Origin: CAZGSV01 sp964528605
GTDB lineage: Bacteria > Armatimonadota > Zipacnadia > CAZGSV01
Assembly: GCA_964528605.1 (NCBI GenBank)
Contig: CAZGSV010000108.1
Span: 1-10,709, forward strand
Reading direction: 5' to 3'
DNA: 10,709 nucleotides
The position numbers and the translations under genes were made by a program. This document shows, piece by piece, positions 1 to 6,118 of this stretch. The first letter of the stretch is position 1. The number at the start of each line of letters is the position of its first letter. Under the pieces are notes generated by a model that was not told where the DNA came from, made no database searches, and saw nothing but the letters and a program-made list of their open reading frames with translations.

Positions 1-181
1 CCGCCTCCGGCGCGGCCGTCGGCTGCTCCGCCAAGGCCACCGTCGGCCCCTCCGGTACCCACGGCTGCCCCACTACCTTTACCCAGAACTCCGCGTCCCC
101 CACCTCCAACTGCTCCAGCCCCTCCTCCTCCACGAGGCGCACCAACTCCCTGACCCGGCGCAACCTGTGATCCTCAGTCAT
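1..181 (-). CDS. accB: Biotin carboxyl carrier protein of acetyl-CoA carboxylase, N-terminal part (cut by window edge)
   Basis: Partial gene: the first 60 codons are present and the rest lies beyond the left edge. In known AccB proteins the C-terminal domain carries the biotin that shuttles CO2 between biotin carboxylase and carboxyltransferase in fatty acid synthesis; that domain is not visible here. The identification rests on the N-terminus. Residues 10-37 (VRELVRLVEEEGLEQLEV, then an acidic-hydrophobic stretch ending in VKVV) match the usual AccB opening, in which an (I/V)xxL(I/V)xLVEESG-like helix is followed by a short beta segment. An Ala/Pro/Glu-rich linker begins near residue 45, as expected. 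The start is ATG at 181. Possible ribosome binding sites are AGGAG (198-194, spacing 12) and a G-run (190-186). It lies 53 bp downstream of tRNA-Met on the same strand. The family call is based on a short segment, so it is good but not certain. Confidence 0.8.
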   Translation of the reverse strand, partial: MTEDHRLRRVRELVRLVEEEGLEQLEVGDAEFWVKVVGQPWVPEGPTVALAEQPTAAPEA

Positions 182-182
182 T

Positions 183-216
183 GTGCCCCCTGGCTCCTGC
201 CTCAGGCATCGGGCAC
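183..216 (-). promoter_or_regulatory. Hairpin in the accB leader overlapping its ribosome binding site
   Basis: On the minus strand GTGCCC (216-211) can pair with GGGCAC (188-183), and inside it TGCC (208-205) pairs with GGCA (201-198) around a TGA loop. The downstream arm ends one base before the accB start codon and overlaps the G-run that may serve as Shine-Dalgarno sequence. The stronger AGGAG motif (198-194) lies at the edge of the inner stem. The pairing is seen directly; a role in controlling accB translation, or as a tRNA 3' processing boundary, is inference. Confidence 0.35.
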
Positions 217-234
217 GCGCGACATTAGCATTGC

Positions 235-311
235 TGGTGGCGGCGACTGGATTCGAACCAGTGACCACGCGGGTATGAGCCGCGCGCTCTTGCCAACTGA
301 GCTACGCCGCC
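235..311 (-). tRNA. tRNA-Met (anticodon CAT), elongator type
   Basis: A complete 77-nt cloverleaf with encoded CCA reads on the minus strand. The acceptor stem GGCGGCG/CGCCGCC is perfect. The D arm is GCTC/GAGC with a 9-nt loop containing GG. The anticodon stem CGCGG/CCGCG is perfect with loop CTCATAC, giving anticodon CAT. The variable loop is TGGTC, and the T arm is ACTGG/CCAGT with loop TTCGAAT. The discriminator is A73. The first acceptor pair is G-C, not the C1xA72 mismatch of initiators, and the anticodon stem lacks the three G-C pairs of initiators, so it is elongator-like. A CAT anticodon could also belong to lysidine-modified tRNA-Ile2. The opening GGCxxCGTAGCTCAGTTGG resembles elongator Met, and positions 4-5 are G rather than the C-C that E. 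coli TilS prefers, so Met is favoured. Position 38 is C, where A is usual. Confidence 0.95.
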
Positions 312-345
312 CGCAATCTGGCCGCCCGTGGGCTGACCGCTGCGG

Positions 346-507
346 CTACCGCCGACGCCGCCTCTTCTTCCGCTTCTTTGCCTGCTGCTCCTCGCGGCGA
401 GCACGCCTCTCCGCCCGCTCCCGGTCTACCGCCTCGAACAGCGAGCGCTCTAGCTCCGCAAGCCGCGTGACCTCATATGATGCAAGACGTTGATAGTCCA
501 GTTTCAT
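346..507 (-). CDS. Small, very basic hypothetical protein (53 aa)
   Basis: I do not recognise a family. The protein begins MKLDYQRLASYEVTRLAELE, continues as a predicted charged helix with many Arg, Glu and Ala, and ends in a run of ten Lys/Arg residues (44-53). No signal peptide or membrane segment is visible. Such a tail would suit RNA, ribosome or other nucleic-acid contact, but this is inference. Three points support a real gene. A good sigma70-like promoter lies just upstream (536-565). The first ten codons are rich in A/T third positions (AAA, TAT, CAA, CGT, CTT, GCA, TCA, TAT), as at many translation starts, before shifting to the NNG codons typical of the minus-strand genes here. The ORF also ends neatly 34 bp before the tRNA. 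The ribosome binding site is weak (AGG only 3 bases before the ATG). It may be co-transcribed with the tRNA and accB. Confidence 0.5.
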   Translation of the reverse strand: MKLDYQRLASYEVTRLAELERSLFEAVDRERAERRARREEQQAKKRKKRRRRR

Positions 508-535
508 TGCCTATTGCTCACATCCCAACCGTTCA

Positions 536-565
536 AAGATACCCAAACCACCCCCTCCCTGTCAA
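536..565 (-). promoter_or_regulatory. Sigma70-like promoter for the small ORF / tRNA-Met / accB unit
   Basis: On the minus strand a perfect TTGACA -35 box (565-560) is followed after 18 bp by TATCTT (541-536), four of six matches to TATAAT. Transcription would start near 529, about 21 bases before the ATG at 507. It is the best promoter match noticed in the window and stands in a comparatively A/T-rich gap between the SurA-like stop codon and the small ORF. Confidence 0.55.
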
Positions 566-582
566 CGCCGCGACCCCCTCGC

Positions 583-2031
583 CTACTCCCCTGGCCCCGC
601 TCCGCCCGTCTGCCCCTCCGCCTGCTTCGCCTCCACCCACGCCTCCTCCTCCGCCGCCAGTGCCTTCTCACCCATCTCCCGGTACACGCTCGCCAGCGTG
701 CTCCGCGTGTAGAGGTCGTCACTCCCTTGCTTCTGCGCGTTCGCCAGCGCCTGCAGCGCCTCCGCCCGCTTCCCTTGCTTGTCCAGAGCCCCCGCCAGCG
801 CGATGTACGCCTCCGCCGATTCCCCTTCCGACACCGCCCTCTGATAGTTCGCCGCCGCCTGCACCCAATCGCCCTTGGCCTCCCACAGAGAGCCTAAACT
901 GAAGTACACCTTCTCCAAGTCCACTCCCTCCTCGGCTTCCGCCTGCTCCTCCACCCTCTGGAACAGGGCTATCGCCCGATCCGTCTCCCCCTTGGCCGCG
1001 GCCACCGCCGCCTCCACCGACGACCACAAGTACTGCACCCGGGCCTTCTTCCGTAGCGCCGCGCGATACTCGTCCCACGCCTCCGCCCTCTTCCCCTCCA
1101 GTGCCCTGCTCCGGTAACTGTCCTTCTTCTGCTCAAAGTCCGCCGGCGGCGTCACCTTCTTCTCCACCAACTGCACCACGTAGTACCCGTTTTCCATCTT
1201 GATCGGATCGCTCACCTGGTTCGGCTGCAGTTGCGCGACCGGCCTGCGCACCTCCGGAGGCAGATACTGCAGCGGCAGCGTGCTCACGCGCGCGCGCTCC
1301 CGCTTCGGCGCCTTCTGATCTCCGTACTGCTCCGCCAGCGGCGCGAAATCCGCGCCCCCGCGCGCCTTCCCTACCATCTCCTCCGCCTTCGCCTTTGCCT
1401 GCGCCTCCCCACCACCCTCCCACGGGAAGGGCACCATGCGGATGCTCACCGTCGTGAACGGCTCCTTGATGTCCTCGTCACTCACCTGAACGCCCTTGGT
1501 CACCTGCGCCCGCAACTTCTCCAGCGCCAACTGCTCCTCAACCTGGCTCTCGCTCTGTCGCGCCCGCAGGTCCTTTTTCAGGTCCTCCAGCGTCAGCTTC
1601 CTTCTCACCAGGTAACTCTTCAGGTCCACCCGATTGGGGAAACTCGCCTGCATCTCCTGCTCCACCATCTGGCTGACCCGCCGCGATACCTCCGCCCCGG
1701 ACACGCGTATCCGGTTCTCCTTGATCGCCTTGTCGAGCAGCACCTTCTCGATCAATTGCTCCGTCGCCGCGTACGTTATCTGGCCCGCCGCCGCCAGCGT
1801 CTGCCCTCCCAACTGCGGCGCCACCTTGTCCTCCGCCGGCCGCAGTTCCTCCTCCCCTATCACCTTCCCATCCACCTTCAGCACGCCCGCCGCCCTCTTC
1901 CCCCCGCGCTCCGGCCCCCCACGATTCGGCGACAGCCAGTAGAAAGTGGTGATCACCATCACCACCAACATGGCCCAGAGTATCCAGCGCGCGTAATGGG
2001 ACATCTGACTCTGAAAACGTATGAAACTCAT
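583..2031 (-). CDS. SurA/PpiD-like periplasmic folding protein with degenerate parvulin domain and TPR tail
   Basis: 482 aa. A short basic N-terminus and one hydrophobic segment (about residues 15-32) with no clear cleavage site suggest a signal anchor, as in PpiD, placing the rest in the periplasm. A SurA-type N-terminal region follows (about 48-180; EQLIEKVLLDKAIKENRI is typical), then a parvulin-like domain (about 192-292, with GGADFAPLAEQYGD and NGYYVVQLVEKK), then three to four TPR-like helix pairs (about 345-468) and a Gly-rich end. In active parvulins the first strand carries a conserved His (RHILV type) and the end carries GYHI; here these read SIRMVPF and GYYVV, and the GGDLG loop is absent. 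Isomerase activity is therefore doubtful, and a chaperone or scaffold role fits better. The first possible codon, GTG at 2046, overlaps the GGAGG ribosome binding site, so ATG 2031 is chosen (spacing 14, somewhat long); ATG 2004 is possible. It is divergent from the M16 operon. Confidence 0.85.
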   Translation of the reverse strand: MSFIRFQSQMSHYARWILWAMLVVMVITTFYWLSPNRGGPERGGKRAAGVLKVDGKVIGEEELRPAEDKVAPQLGGQTLAAAGQITYAATEQLIEKVLLDKAIKENRIRVSGAEVSRRVSQMVEQEMQASFPNRVDLKSYLVRRKLTLEDLKKDLRARQSESQVEEQLALEKLRAQVTKGVQVSDEDIKEPFTTVSIRMVPFPWEGGGEAQAKAKAEEMVGKARGGADFAPLAEQYGDQKAPKRERARVSTLPLQYLPPEVRRPVAQLQPNQVSDPIKMENGYYVVQLVEKKVTPPADFEQKKDSYRSRALEGKRAEAWDEYRAALRKKARVQYLWSSVEAAVAAAKGETDRAIALFQRVEEQAEAEEGVDLEKVYFSLGSLWEAKGDWVQAAANYQRAVSEGESAEAYIALAGALDKQGKRAEALQALANAQKQGSDDLYTRSTLASVYREMGEKALAAEEEAWVEAKQAEGQTGGAGPGE

Positions 2032-2045
2032 GGGTCTATGGGGCA

Positions 2046-2050
2046 CCTCC
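2046..2050 (-). promoter_or_regulatory. Ribosome binding site deciding the SurA-like start
   Basis: GGAGG on the minus strand (2050-2046) is the only good Shine-Dalgarno match here. It overlaps the upstream GTG codon, which therefore cannot be the start, and lies 14 bases before ATG 2031. Confidence 0.5.
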
Positions 2051-2067
2051 AGAGATGGAACCCCAGT

Positions 2068-2096
2068 AGTTTACGGCACCTTCCCCGAAACGGCAA
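2068..2096 (-). promoter_or_regulatory. Sigma70-like promoter for the SurA-like gene
   Basis: On the minus strand TTGCCG (2096-2091), a 17-bp spacer and TAAACT (2073-2068) give four of six matches in each box. The predicted start near 2061 leaves a leader of about 30 bases that contains the GGAGG ribosome binding site. Confidence 0.45.
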
Positions 2097-2103
2097 CTTT
2101 CCT

Positions 2104-2133
2104 TTGACCGCCCCGCCCTCCTCCCTGTACTCT
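2104..2133 (+). promoter_or_regulatory. Possible promoter of the M16/GH172 operon
   Basis: TTGACC (2104-2109) matches five of six -35 bases. Candidate -10 boxes are TGTACT (2126-2131, spacer 16) or TACTCT (2128-2133, spacer 18), both imperfect. Transcription would start within a few bases of ATG 2143, so the mRNA would be nearly leaderless; this agrees with the lack of a Shine-Dalgarno sequence there. Confidence 0.35.
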
Positions 2134-2142
2134 CATCACGCC

Positions 2143-3471
2143 ATGACCATCCTGCCTCGGCTTCCGTCACACCCCCGCCCGGCCTTGGCCACGGCTGCTC
2201 TCCTGCTGCTGTCCCTCTGGGCGCCGCTCCCGGCCCACGCCCAATTCGACCTCGCTGCCGCCCGCGACCTCCGCCTCTCCAACGGCATCCGCCTCATACT
2301 CCTCCAAGACTCAGCCCTGCCCCTCGTAGCCGTGGACCTCTACCTCGCCGGGGGCTCCTCCGAGGAGCCCCCGGGCGCCGCCGGCGTCGCCCACTGCCTC
2401 GAACACCTCCTCTTCCGCGCGCCCGCAGCCAACCGCGCCCTCGGAGAAGCCCTCGAAGAGATGGGCGCGGACGCGGATGCTCAGACCACTCGCGACTTCA
2501 CCCACTACTACCTCCAACTCGCCCCTGCGGACCTCGAACGCGCCCTCGACCTGCTCGCCCGCGCCGTCTTCGACCTCCGCCTCGACGAACGCACCTTCGC
2601 CGCCGAGCAGAAGATCCTGGCCCTCGAACTGGGCGCCTCCTACACCCCTCAGACCCGCCTCGAAGAGATCCTCTATCGGGAGGCCTTCCGCAACACCCCC
2701 TACGCCTCCCCCCCCGGAGGCACCCCCGAGAGCATCGCCGCCCTCAACCTCCAGCAGGTCTCTGACTTCTACCATCGCTGCTACGTGCCTGCGCGCGCCA
2801 CTCTGGTCGTGGTTGGCGACCTGAATCCCGACGCCCTGCTTGCCTCCGCCAGCCGCGCCTTCGCCTTCCGTCAGCCTGCCGAGACGCCCCCCCCGCCGTC
2901 CATCCTCCCCCCAGTCCTCCAGCCTAGCATCGTTGAGGAACCCGCAGCGGGCGACGCCGCCTACGTGGCTCTCGCTTTCGTTGCCCCCCCGGCCTCGCAA
3001 CTCGCCGATGTCGCCGCGCTCGACGTCCTCTCCTTCCTGTTCGGCAACACCGACGTCGGACTCCTCCACGACGCCCTCGTCTCCCCGGGCCTCGCCGCCG
3101 AAGCCGGCGTCTCCTTCCTCACCCATCGTGGGCCCAGCCTGTTCTGGATATGGTTCAAGGTGGCGCCCTCCCCCTCCTCGGCCATTTCCGCCGAGGGAGC
3201 CCTCCTGGGCCGACTTGAGGCGCTCACCCGGCAGCCCCAACCACCCGCCAAAGTGGAACTCGCCAAAGAAATCGCCCTGGGCGCCTACAACTTCGTCAAC
3301 TCCACGCGCGCGGGCCGCGCTGCCACCCTCGGCTTCTATGCCACCCTCAGTCGTCTCAGCGACGCCGCGGCCTACCCCCGCTGGCTGGCCGCTATCTCCC
3401 CCGAAGACCTGCGCACCGCCGCCCGCCGCTATCTGAACCCGGAACGATGCCTGGTAGTGCGCTTGCGCTAG
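2143..3471 (+). CDS. Exported M16-family zinc metallopeptidase (catalytic member)
   Basis: 442 aa. A signal peptide is clear: basic start, hydrophobic core about 14-28 and a likely cut after AHA (residue 33), so the enzyme acts in the periplasm or outside. The N-terminal M16 half shows the inverted zinc motif HCLEH (84-88): H84 and H88 bind zinc and E87 is the catalytic base. E155 and E162, seven residues apart in FAAEQKILALEL, sit where the family has its downstream Glu pair, with E162 the likely third ligand. The C-terminal half-barrel (about 265-442) has AYVALAFVAPP and an LGFYATLSRLSD segment typical of the inactive second domain. Length fits bacterial M16 peptidases of about 420-450 aa. 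ATG 2143 is chosen because it gives the signal peptide; the frame stays open upstream only because of base skew. No Shine-Dalgarno sequence is seen. The next gene overlaps its end by 25 bp. The substrate is unknown. Confidence 0.9.
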   Translation: MTILPRLPSHPRPALATAALLLLSLWAPLPAHAQFDLAAARDLRLSNGIRLILLQDSALPLVAVDLYLAGGSSEEPPGAAGVAHCLEHLLFRAPAANRALGEALEEMGADADAQTTRDFTHYYLQLAPADLERALDLLARAVFDLRLDERTFAAEQKILALELGASYTPQTRLEEILYREAFRNTPYASPPGGTPESIAALNLQQVSDFYHRCYVPARATLVVVGDLNPDALLASASRAFAFRQPAETPPPPSILPPVLQPSIVEEPAAGDAAYVALAFVAPPASQLADVAALDVLSFLFGNTDVGLLHDALVSPGLAAEAGVSFLTHRGPSLFWIWFKVAPSPSSAISAEGALLGRLEALTRQPQPPAKVELAKEIALGAYNFVNSTRAGRAATLGFYATLSRLSDAAAYPRWLAAISPEDLRTAARRYLNPERCLVVRLR

Positions 3472-4793
3472 CCGCCGCGTTGCTCCTCACCGCTACCCCC
3501 CCCGCCTGCGTCGCCGGTAGCGCCCGCCTGCTCGTGCGCAGCGAACCACTTCCCTTCACCGGAATGGCGGTCCGCATCCAAGCGCCCGCCGCCCTGGCCG
3601 GCCTCCCCGAAGAAGTACTGCGCTGCGCCGCGGCCACGCTGCTCTGCCAGAACGCCGATCTCCGCCTCGAGCGCGCCGACGGCGCTGAAACCTCCCTGGT
3701 CGCCTCCGACCACACGCGCCTCACCGTCTCCGCCTCGGCGACCGAGTGTTTCGTCTCCCTGGTGGCGCCGCCCAGGCGTGCCCTTGCCACTCTCGCGACG
3801 GTGCTGCGCGCGCTTGGTGCGCCGGCCCTCCCCAATGAAAGAGTCCTGCTGGTCCACCGCGACCTCTGGCAGCGCTCCCTGCTCGACCCCCGCAAACATG
3901 CCCGCGCCGCACTGGAGGCTGCGGCCTCCTCCCCCCAGGCCCCTGCGACCTCCTCTCGGTCATTCCCCGCCCCGCGGAGCCCGGAATGGGCTACCATCCT
4001 CGAGTCCCTATCCACGGCATCCTCGCGCACGGTAGCAGTCGTTGGCCCGCACACCACTGATGACGTGGCTCGCGCGCTGGAACCGTTGCTGCTGCCGACT
4101 GCGCTCCCGAACGACTCTCCTCCCGAGCCCGGCGGGCGCGACCCTCACCAGCGCAGCCTGGTCGCCATCGCGGAGAACTCCCCCGTCGCCTGGATCGTCC
4201 TCGCCCTCCCCGCCGCCAAACCCGAAGAGTCGGCCGTCACGCTCGTCGCCCAGGAACTCCTCAGCACCCCCTCTCCCCTCGCCCTCGCTTCCCTTCCCGT
4301 CTTCGTCCCAGTTATGCCCGGGCTCCTCCAAGGCGGTCTCCTCGGTGATCGCGTCACCGTCGAGGCCAGCCTCCTCTCTGGCCGAGTCACGCTCGTCGTC
4401 ACTTCCTGGACGCCTCTCCACGTCTTCGCTGACACCGGCCAATCACTCGCCGACGCTCTGGCAGCCCTCGGAGACTGCCCGCCCGAGAGCCTACAGGCCG
4501 CCCGCAGCCGCGCCCTGCTTCACCTCGCCACGCTTGCCGAGGACCCAATGCAGATCGCCCTCAGGCTTGCGCAAGGCTGGCCCCCATTCGCCACGGGCGA
4601 GGACCTCGACCTGGCCGCCCAAGCCCTCCAGGCCGTGACCTCAGACTCCCTCGCCGCCTGGGGGCGCGATGCCCCCGCCGGCCAGCGCCTCGTTGTCCTA
4701 CTGCCCCCTCCCGGTGGGCCCCGCGCTCATCCCCTCTCCGTTCGCCTCGATGAGCAAACTCAAGTTGTTCCCGCAAGGAGGATAGGTCCGTGA
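3447..4793 (+). CDS. Exported M16-like protein lacking the zinc site (inactive partner)
   Basis: 448 aa with a hydrophobic N-terminal signal peptide (about residues 4-23). It looks like a diverged homologue of its upstream neighbour. AVRIQAP, VLRCAAATLLC, CFVSLVAPPRRALATLATVL and LPNERVLLVHRDL can be laid alongside AVDLYLA, VAHCLEHLLF, HYYLQLAPADLERALDLL and LDERTFAAEQKI of the active peptidase. In that alignment HCLEH becomes RCAAA (59-63) and the downstream Glu ligands are also lost, so it should not hydrolyse peptides itself. Paired active and inactive M16 subunits, encoded in tandem, are well known (mitochondrial processing peptidase, bacterial two-subunit M16B enzymes), so a heterodimer with the upstream product is likely. 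ATG 3447 lies inside the end of that gene (25-bp overlap) with no good Shine-Dalgarno sequence, suggesting coupled translation. The alignment was made by eye, so homology is likely but not proven. Confidence 0.7.
   Translation: MPGSALALAAALLLTATPPACVAGSARLLVRSEPLPFTGMAVRIQAPAALAGLPEEVLRCAAATLLCQNADLRLERADGAETSLVASDHTRLTVSASATECFVSLVAPPRRALATLATVLRALGAPALPNERVLLVHRDLWQRSLLDPRKHARAALEAAASSPQAPATSSRSFPAPRSPEWATILESLSTASSRTVAVVGPHTTDDVARALEPLLLPTALPNDSPPEPGGRDPHQRSLVAIAENSPVAWIVLALPAAKPEESAVTLVAQELLSTPSPLALASLPVFVPVMPGLLQGGLLGDRVTVEASLLSGRVTLVVTSWTPLHVFADTGQSLADALAALGDCPPESLQAARSRALLHLATLAEDPMQIALRLAQGWPPFATGEDLDLAAQALQAVTSDSLAAWGRDAPAGQRLVVLLPPPGGPRAHPLSVRLDEQTQVVPARRIGP
4775..4781 (+). promoter_or_regulatory. 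Strong ribosome binding site fixing the GTG start of the GH172 gene
   Basis: AAGGAGG ends 8 bases before GTG 4790. It lies within the last codons of the preceding gene and confirms GTG, overlapping the preceding TGA as GTGA, as the start. Confidence 0.8.
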
Positions 4794-6010
4794 GCAACCG
4801 CCAACTCCCCCTCGTGCTCGATGTCCCATTGGTCTGCGCCTGCCTGCTGGGCCTCTCCCTATGCCCGGCTTCCCTCGCGCGCGCTAGCCTGTACAGCGAC
4901 CTGCCCACCATGCCCAAGTGGCAGATCGGCCAAACCTCAACCGCCGGCCCGGAATTAGGCGCCTCAGATTACGTGCCCCTCGACGCCGCCAAGAAAGTCG
5001 TCCTGCTCGACGTGCCCGGCCCCGGACAAGTCGTCCGCATATGGCTGACCGTAGCCACCAAAGACGAGCAGTGGGGTCGCGCGCTCGTGCTGCGCGCCTA
5101 TTGGGACGGCGAACAGTCCCCCAGCGTCCAGGCCCCCCTGCGCGACTTCTTCACCGGCCCCTTCGGCGAATACCACGACAACCCCAACCTGCTCATCGGC
5201 ATGGCCTCCCAGGGTTACTACTGCTCCGCCCCCATGCCCTTCGCCGCCCACGCCCGCATCGAAGTCCAGAACGACAGCACCCTGTCCATCCCCAAGTTCT
5301 TCTACCAGGTCAGCTACCAGAAACTCGCCGGCCTACCGCCCGACACCCTCTACTTCCACTCTGCCTGGCGCCGCTCCAACCCCGTTCCCCAGGGATCGTC
5401 CTTCACCGTCGCCGAGGTCAAAGGCAAGGGCCGCTTCCTTGGCTGCTCCGTCAGCCTCCGCGGCTTCGCCTCCGAACCCGGGTTCCTCGAGGGCGACGAA
5501 GCCTTCTACATAGACGACCTCAGCAAGCCTGCTTTCGTCGGCACCGGCGTCGAGGACTACTTCAACTGCGCCTGGTACTTCAAAGGCGGCCCCATCACCG
5601 CCCCCCTCCACGGCTGCACCATGAAGGACGATGCCAACACCCGCTACGGCGCCTACCGCTTCCACCTCGACGACGCCCCCGCCTTCCAATCCTACTTCCG
5701 CATGACCCTGGGCCACGGCGAGAGCAACCAAGAACGCGCCGACTACTCCGCCGTCTCCTACTGGTACCAGCAGGAGCCCCACGCCCCCCCGCCCGACCTG
5801 CCCTCCTTCGACAAGCGCGTCCCGCCCCCTCCCAGCAGGCCTCCAGCCGTCGCTCAGGAAGGCAAGGCAGCGGCCATCCTCGAGCGCATCAAGAAGGAGG
5901 AACAGGCCAGGAAGCCCTGGCGCCTTGCGCTCCCGATTATCGCCGGCGCGGCAGGCATAATCCTCATCGGCTTCCTCCTGCGCGCCCTCCTCAGACCTCG
6001 CTCGCGCTAG
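4790..6010 (+). CDS. DUF2961 / glycoside hydrolase family 172 protein, secreted and C-terminally membrane-anchored
   Basis: 406 aa. A signal peptide (about 1-32, ending SLARA) is followed by the DUF2961 domain (about 50-330). Family landmarks are APLRDFF (115-121), APMPFAAHARIEVQND (147-162), HSAWRRSNP (190-198), FLEGDEAFYIDD (232-243), GTGVEDYFNCAWYF (251-264) and YRFHLDD (289-295), ending in DYSAVSYWYQ. E234 and E255 are 21 residues apart, the same spacing I recall for the two catalytic Glu of the characterised GH172 difructose dianhydride I synthase/hydrolase (E270/E291). Known GH172 enzymes act on alpha-D-fructofuranosides and D-arabinofuranosides; the substrate here cannot be read from sequence. 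After a Pro-rich linker and a charged segment (about 330-377), residues 379-398 form a membrane helix followed by an Arg-rich end. The enzyme is therefore probably tethered to the membrane. It is third in the operon with the M16 pair. A convergent gene follows. Confidence 0.9.
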   Translation: MSNRQLPLVLDVPLVCACLLGLSLCPASLARASLYSDLPTMPKWQIGQTSTAGPELGASDYVPLDAAKKVVLLDVPGPGQVVRIWLTVATKDEQWGRALVLRAYWDGEQSPSVQAPLRDFFTGPFGEYHDNPNLLIGMASQGYYCSAPMPFAAHARIEVQNDSTLSIPKFFYQVSYQKLAGLPPDTLYFHSAWRRSNPVPQGSSFTVAEVKGKGRFLGCSVSLRGFASEPGFLEGDEAFYIDDLSKPAFVGTGVEDYFNCAWYFKGGPITAPLHGCTMKDDANTRYGAYRFHLDDAPAFQSYFRMTLGHGESNQERADYSAVSYWYQQEPHAPPPDLPSFDKRVPPPPSRPPAVAQEGKAAAILERIKKEEQARKPWRLALPIIAGAAGIILIGFLLRALLRPRSR

Positions 6011-6050
6011 AACCCCTCCTCCCCAACGCGCAGTCGGACACCACCCGTAG

Positions 6051-6104
6051 CGTCGGGCCCCGCCTGTGGCGCGGTCTGCCTCAGGCGCGACTTCACGCCC
6101 GACG
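6051..6104. repeat. Structured palindrome between convergent genes (possible REP-like element or bidirectional terminator)
   Basis: CGTCGGGC (6051-6058) and GCCCGACG (6097-6104) form a perfect 8-bp stem. Inside it are two small hairpins: CGCC/GGCG around TGT (6061-6071) and GCC/GGC around TCA (6078-6086). No T-run follows on either strand, so it is not a canonical intrinsic terminator, although it lies in the 108-bp gap between two convergent genes. GGGCCCCGCCT and GCCTCAGGCG recur near 10564-10580. Confidence 0.55.
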
Positions 6105-6118
6105 TGCACTACTGGGTT

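Noticed and set aside
167..493. 108-codon plus-strand frame across the tRNA
   Set aside because: It reads through the complement of a perfect tRNA cloverleaf and the small basic ORF.
2032..2046. GTG start for the SurA-like gene
   Set aside because: The codon is part of the GGAGGTG ribosome binding site and so cannot be initiated from it.
1231..2142. Plus-strand extension of the first M16 reading frame, antisense to the SurA-like gene
   Set aside because: It encodes an Arg/Leu/Pro-rich sequence without family features, and the signal peptide begins at 2143. The open frame follows from C-rich composition.
2311..3240. 309-codon minus-strand frame opposite the M16 peptidase
   Set aside because: Gly/Glu/Val-rich shadow of a clearly coding plus-strand gene with zinc motif; no recognisable domain.
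5333..6109. 258-codon minus-strand frame opposite the GH172 gene
   Set aside because: Gly/Val/Glu-rich antisense shadow without motif or plausible start.
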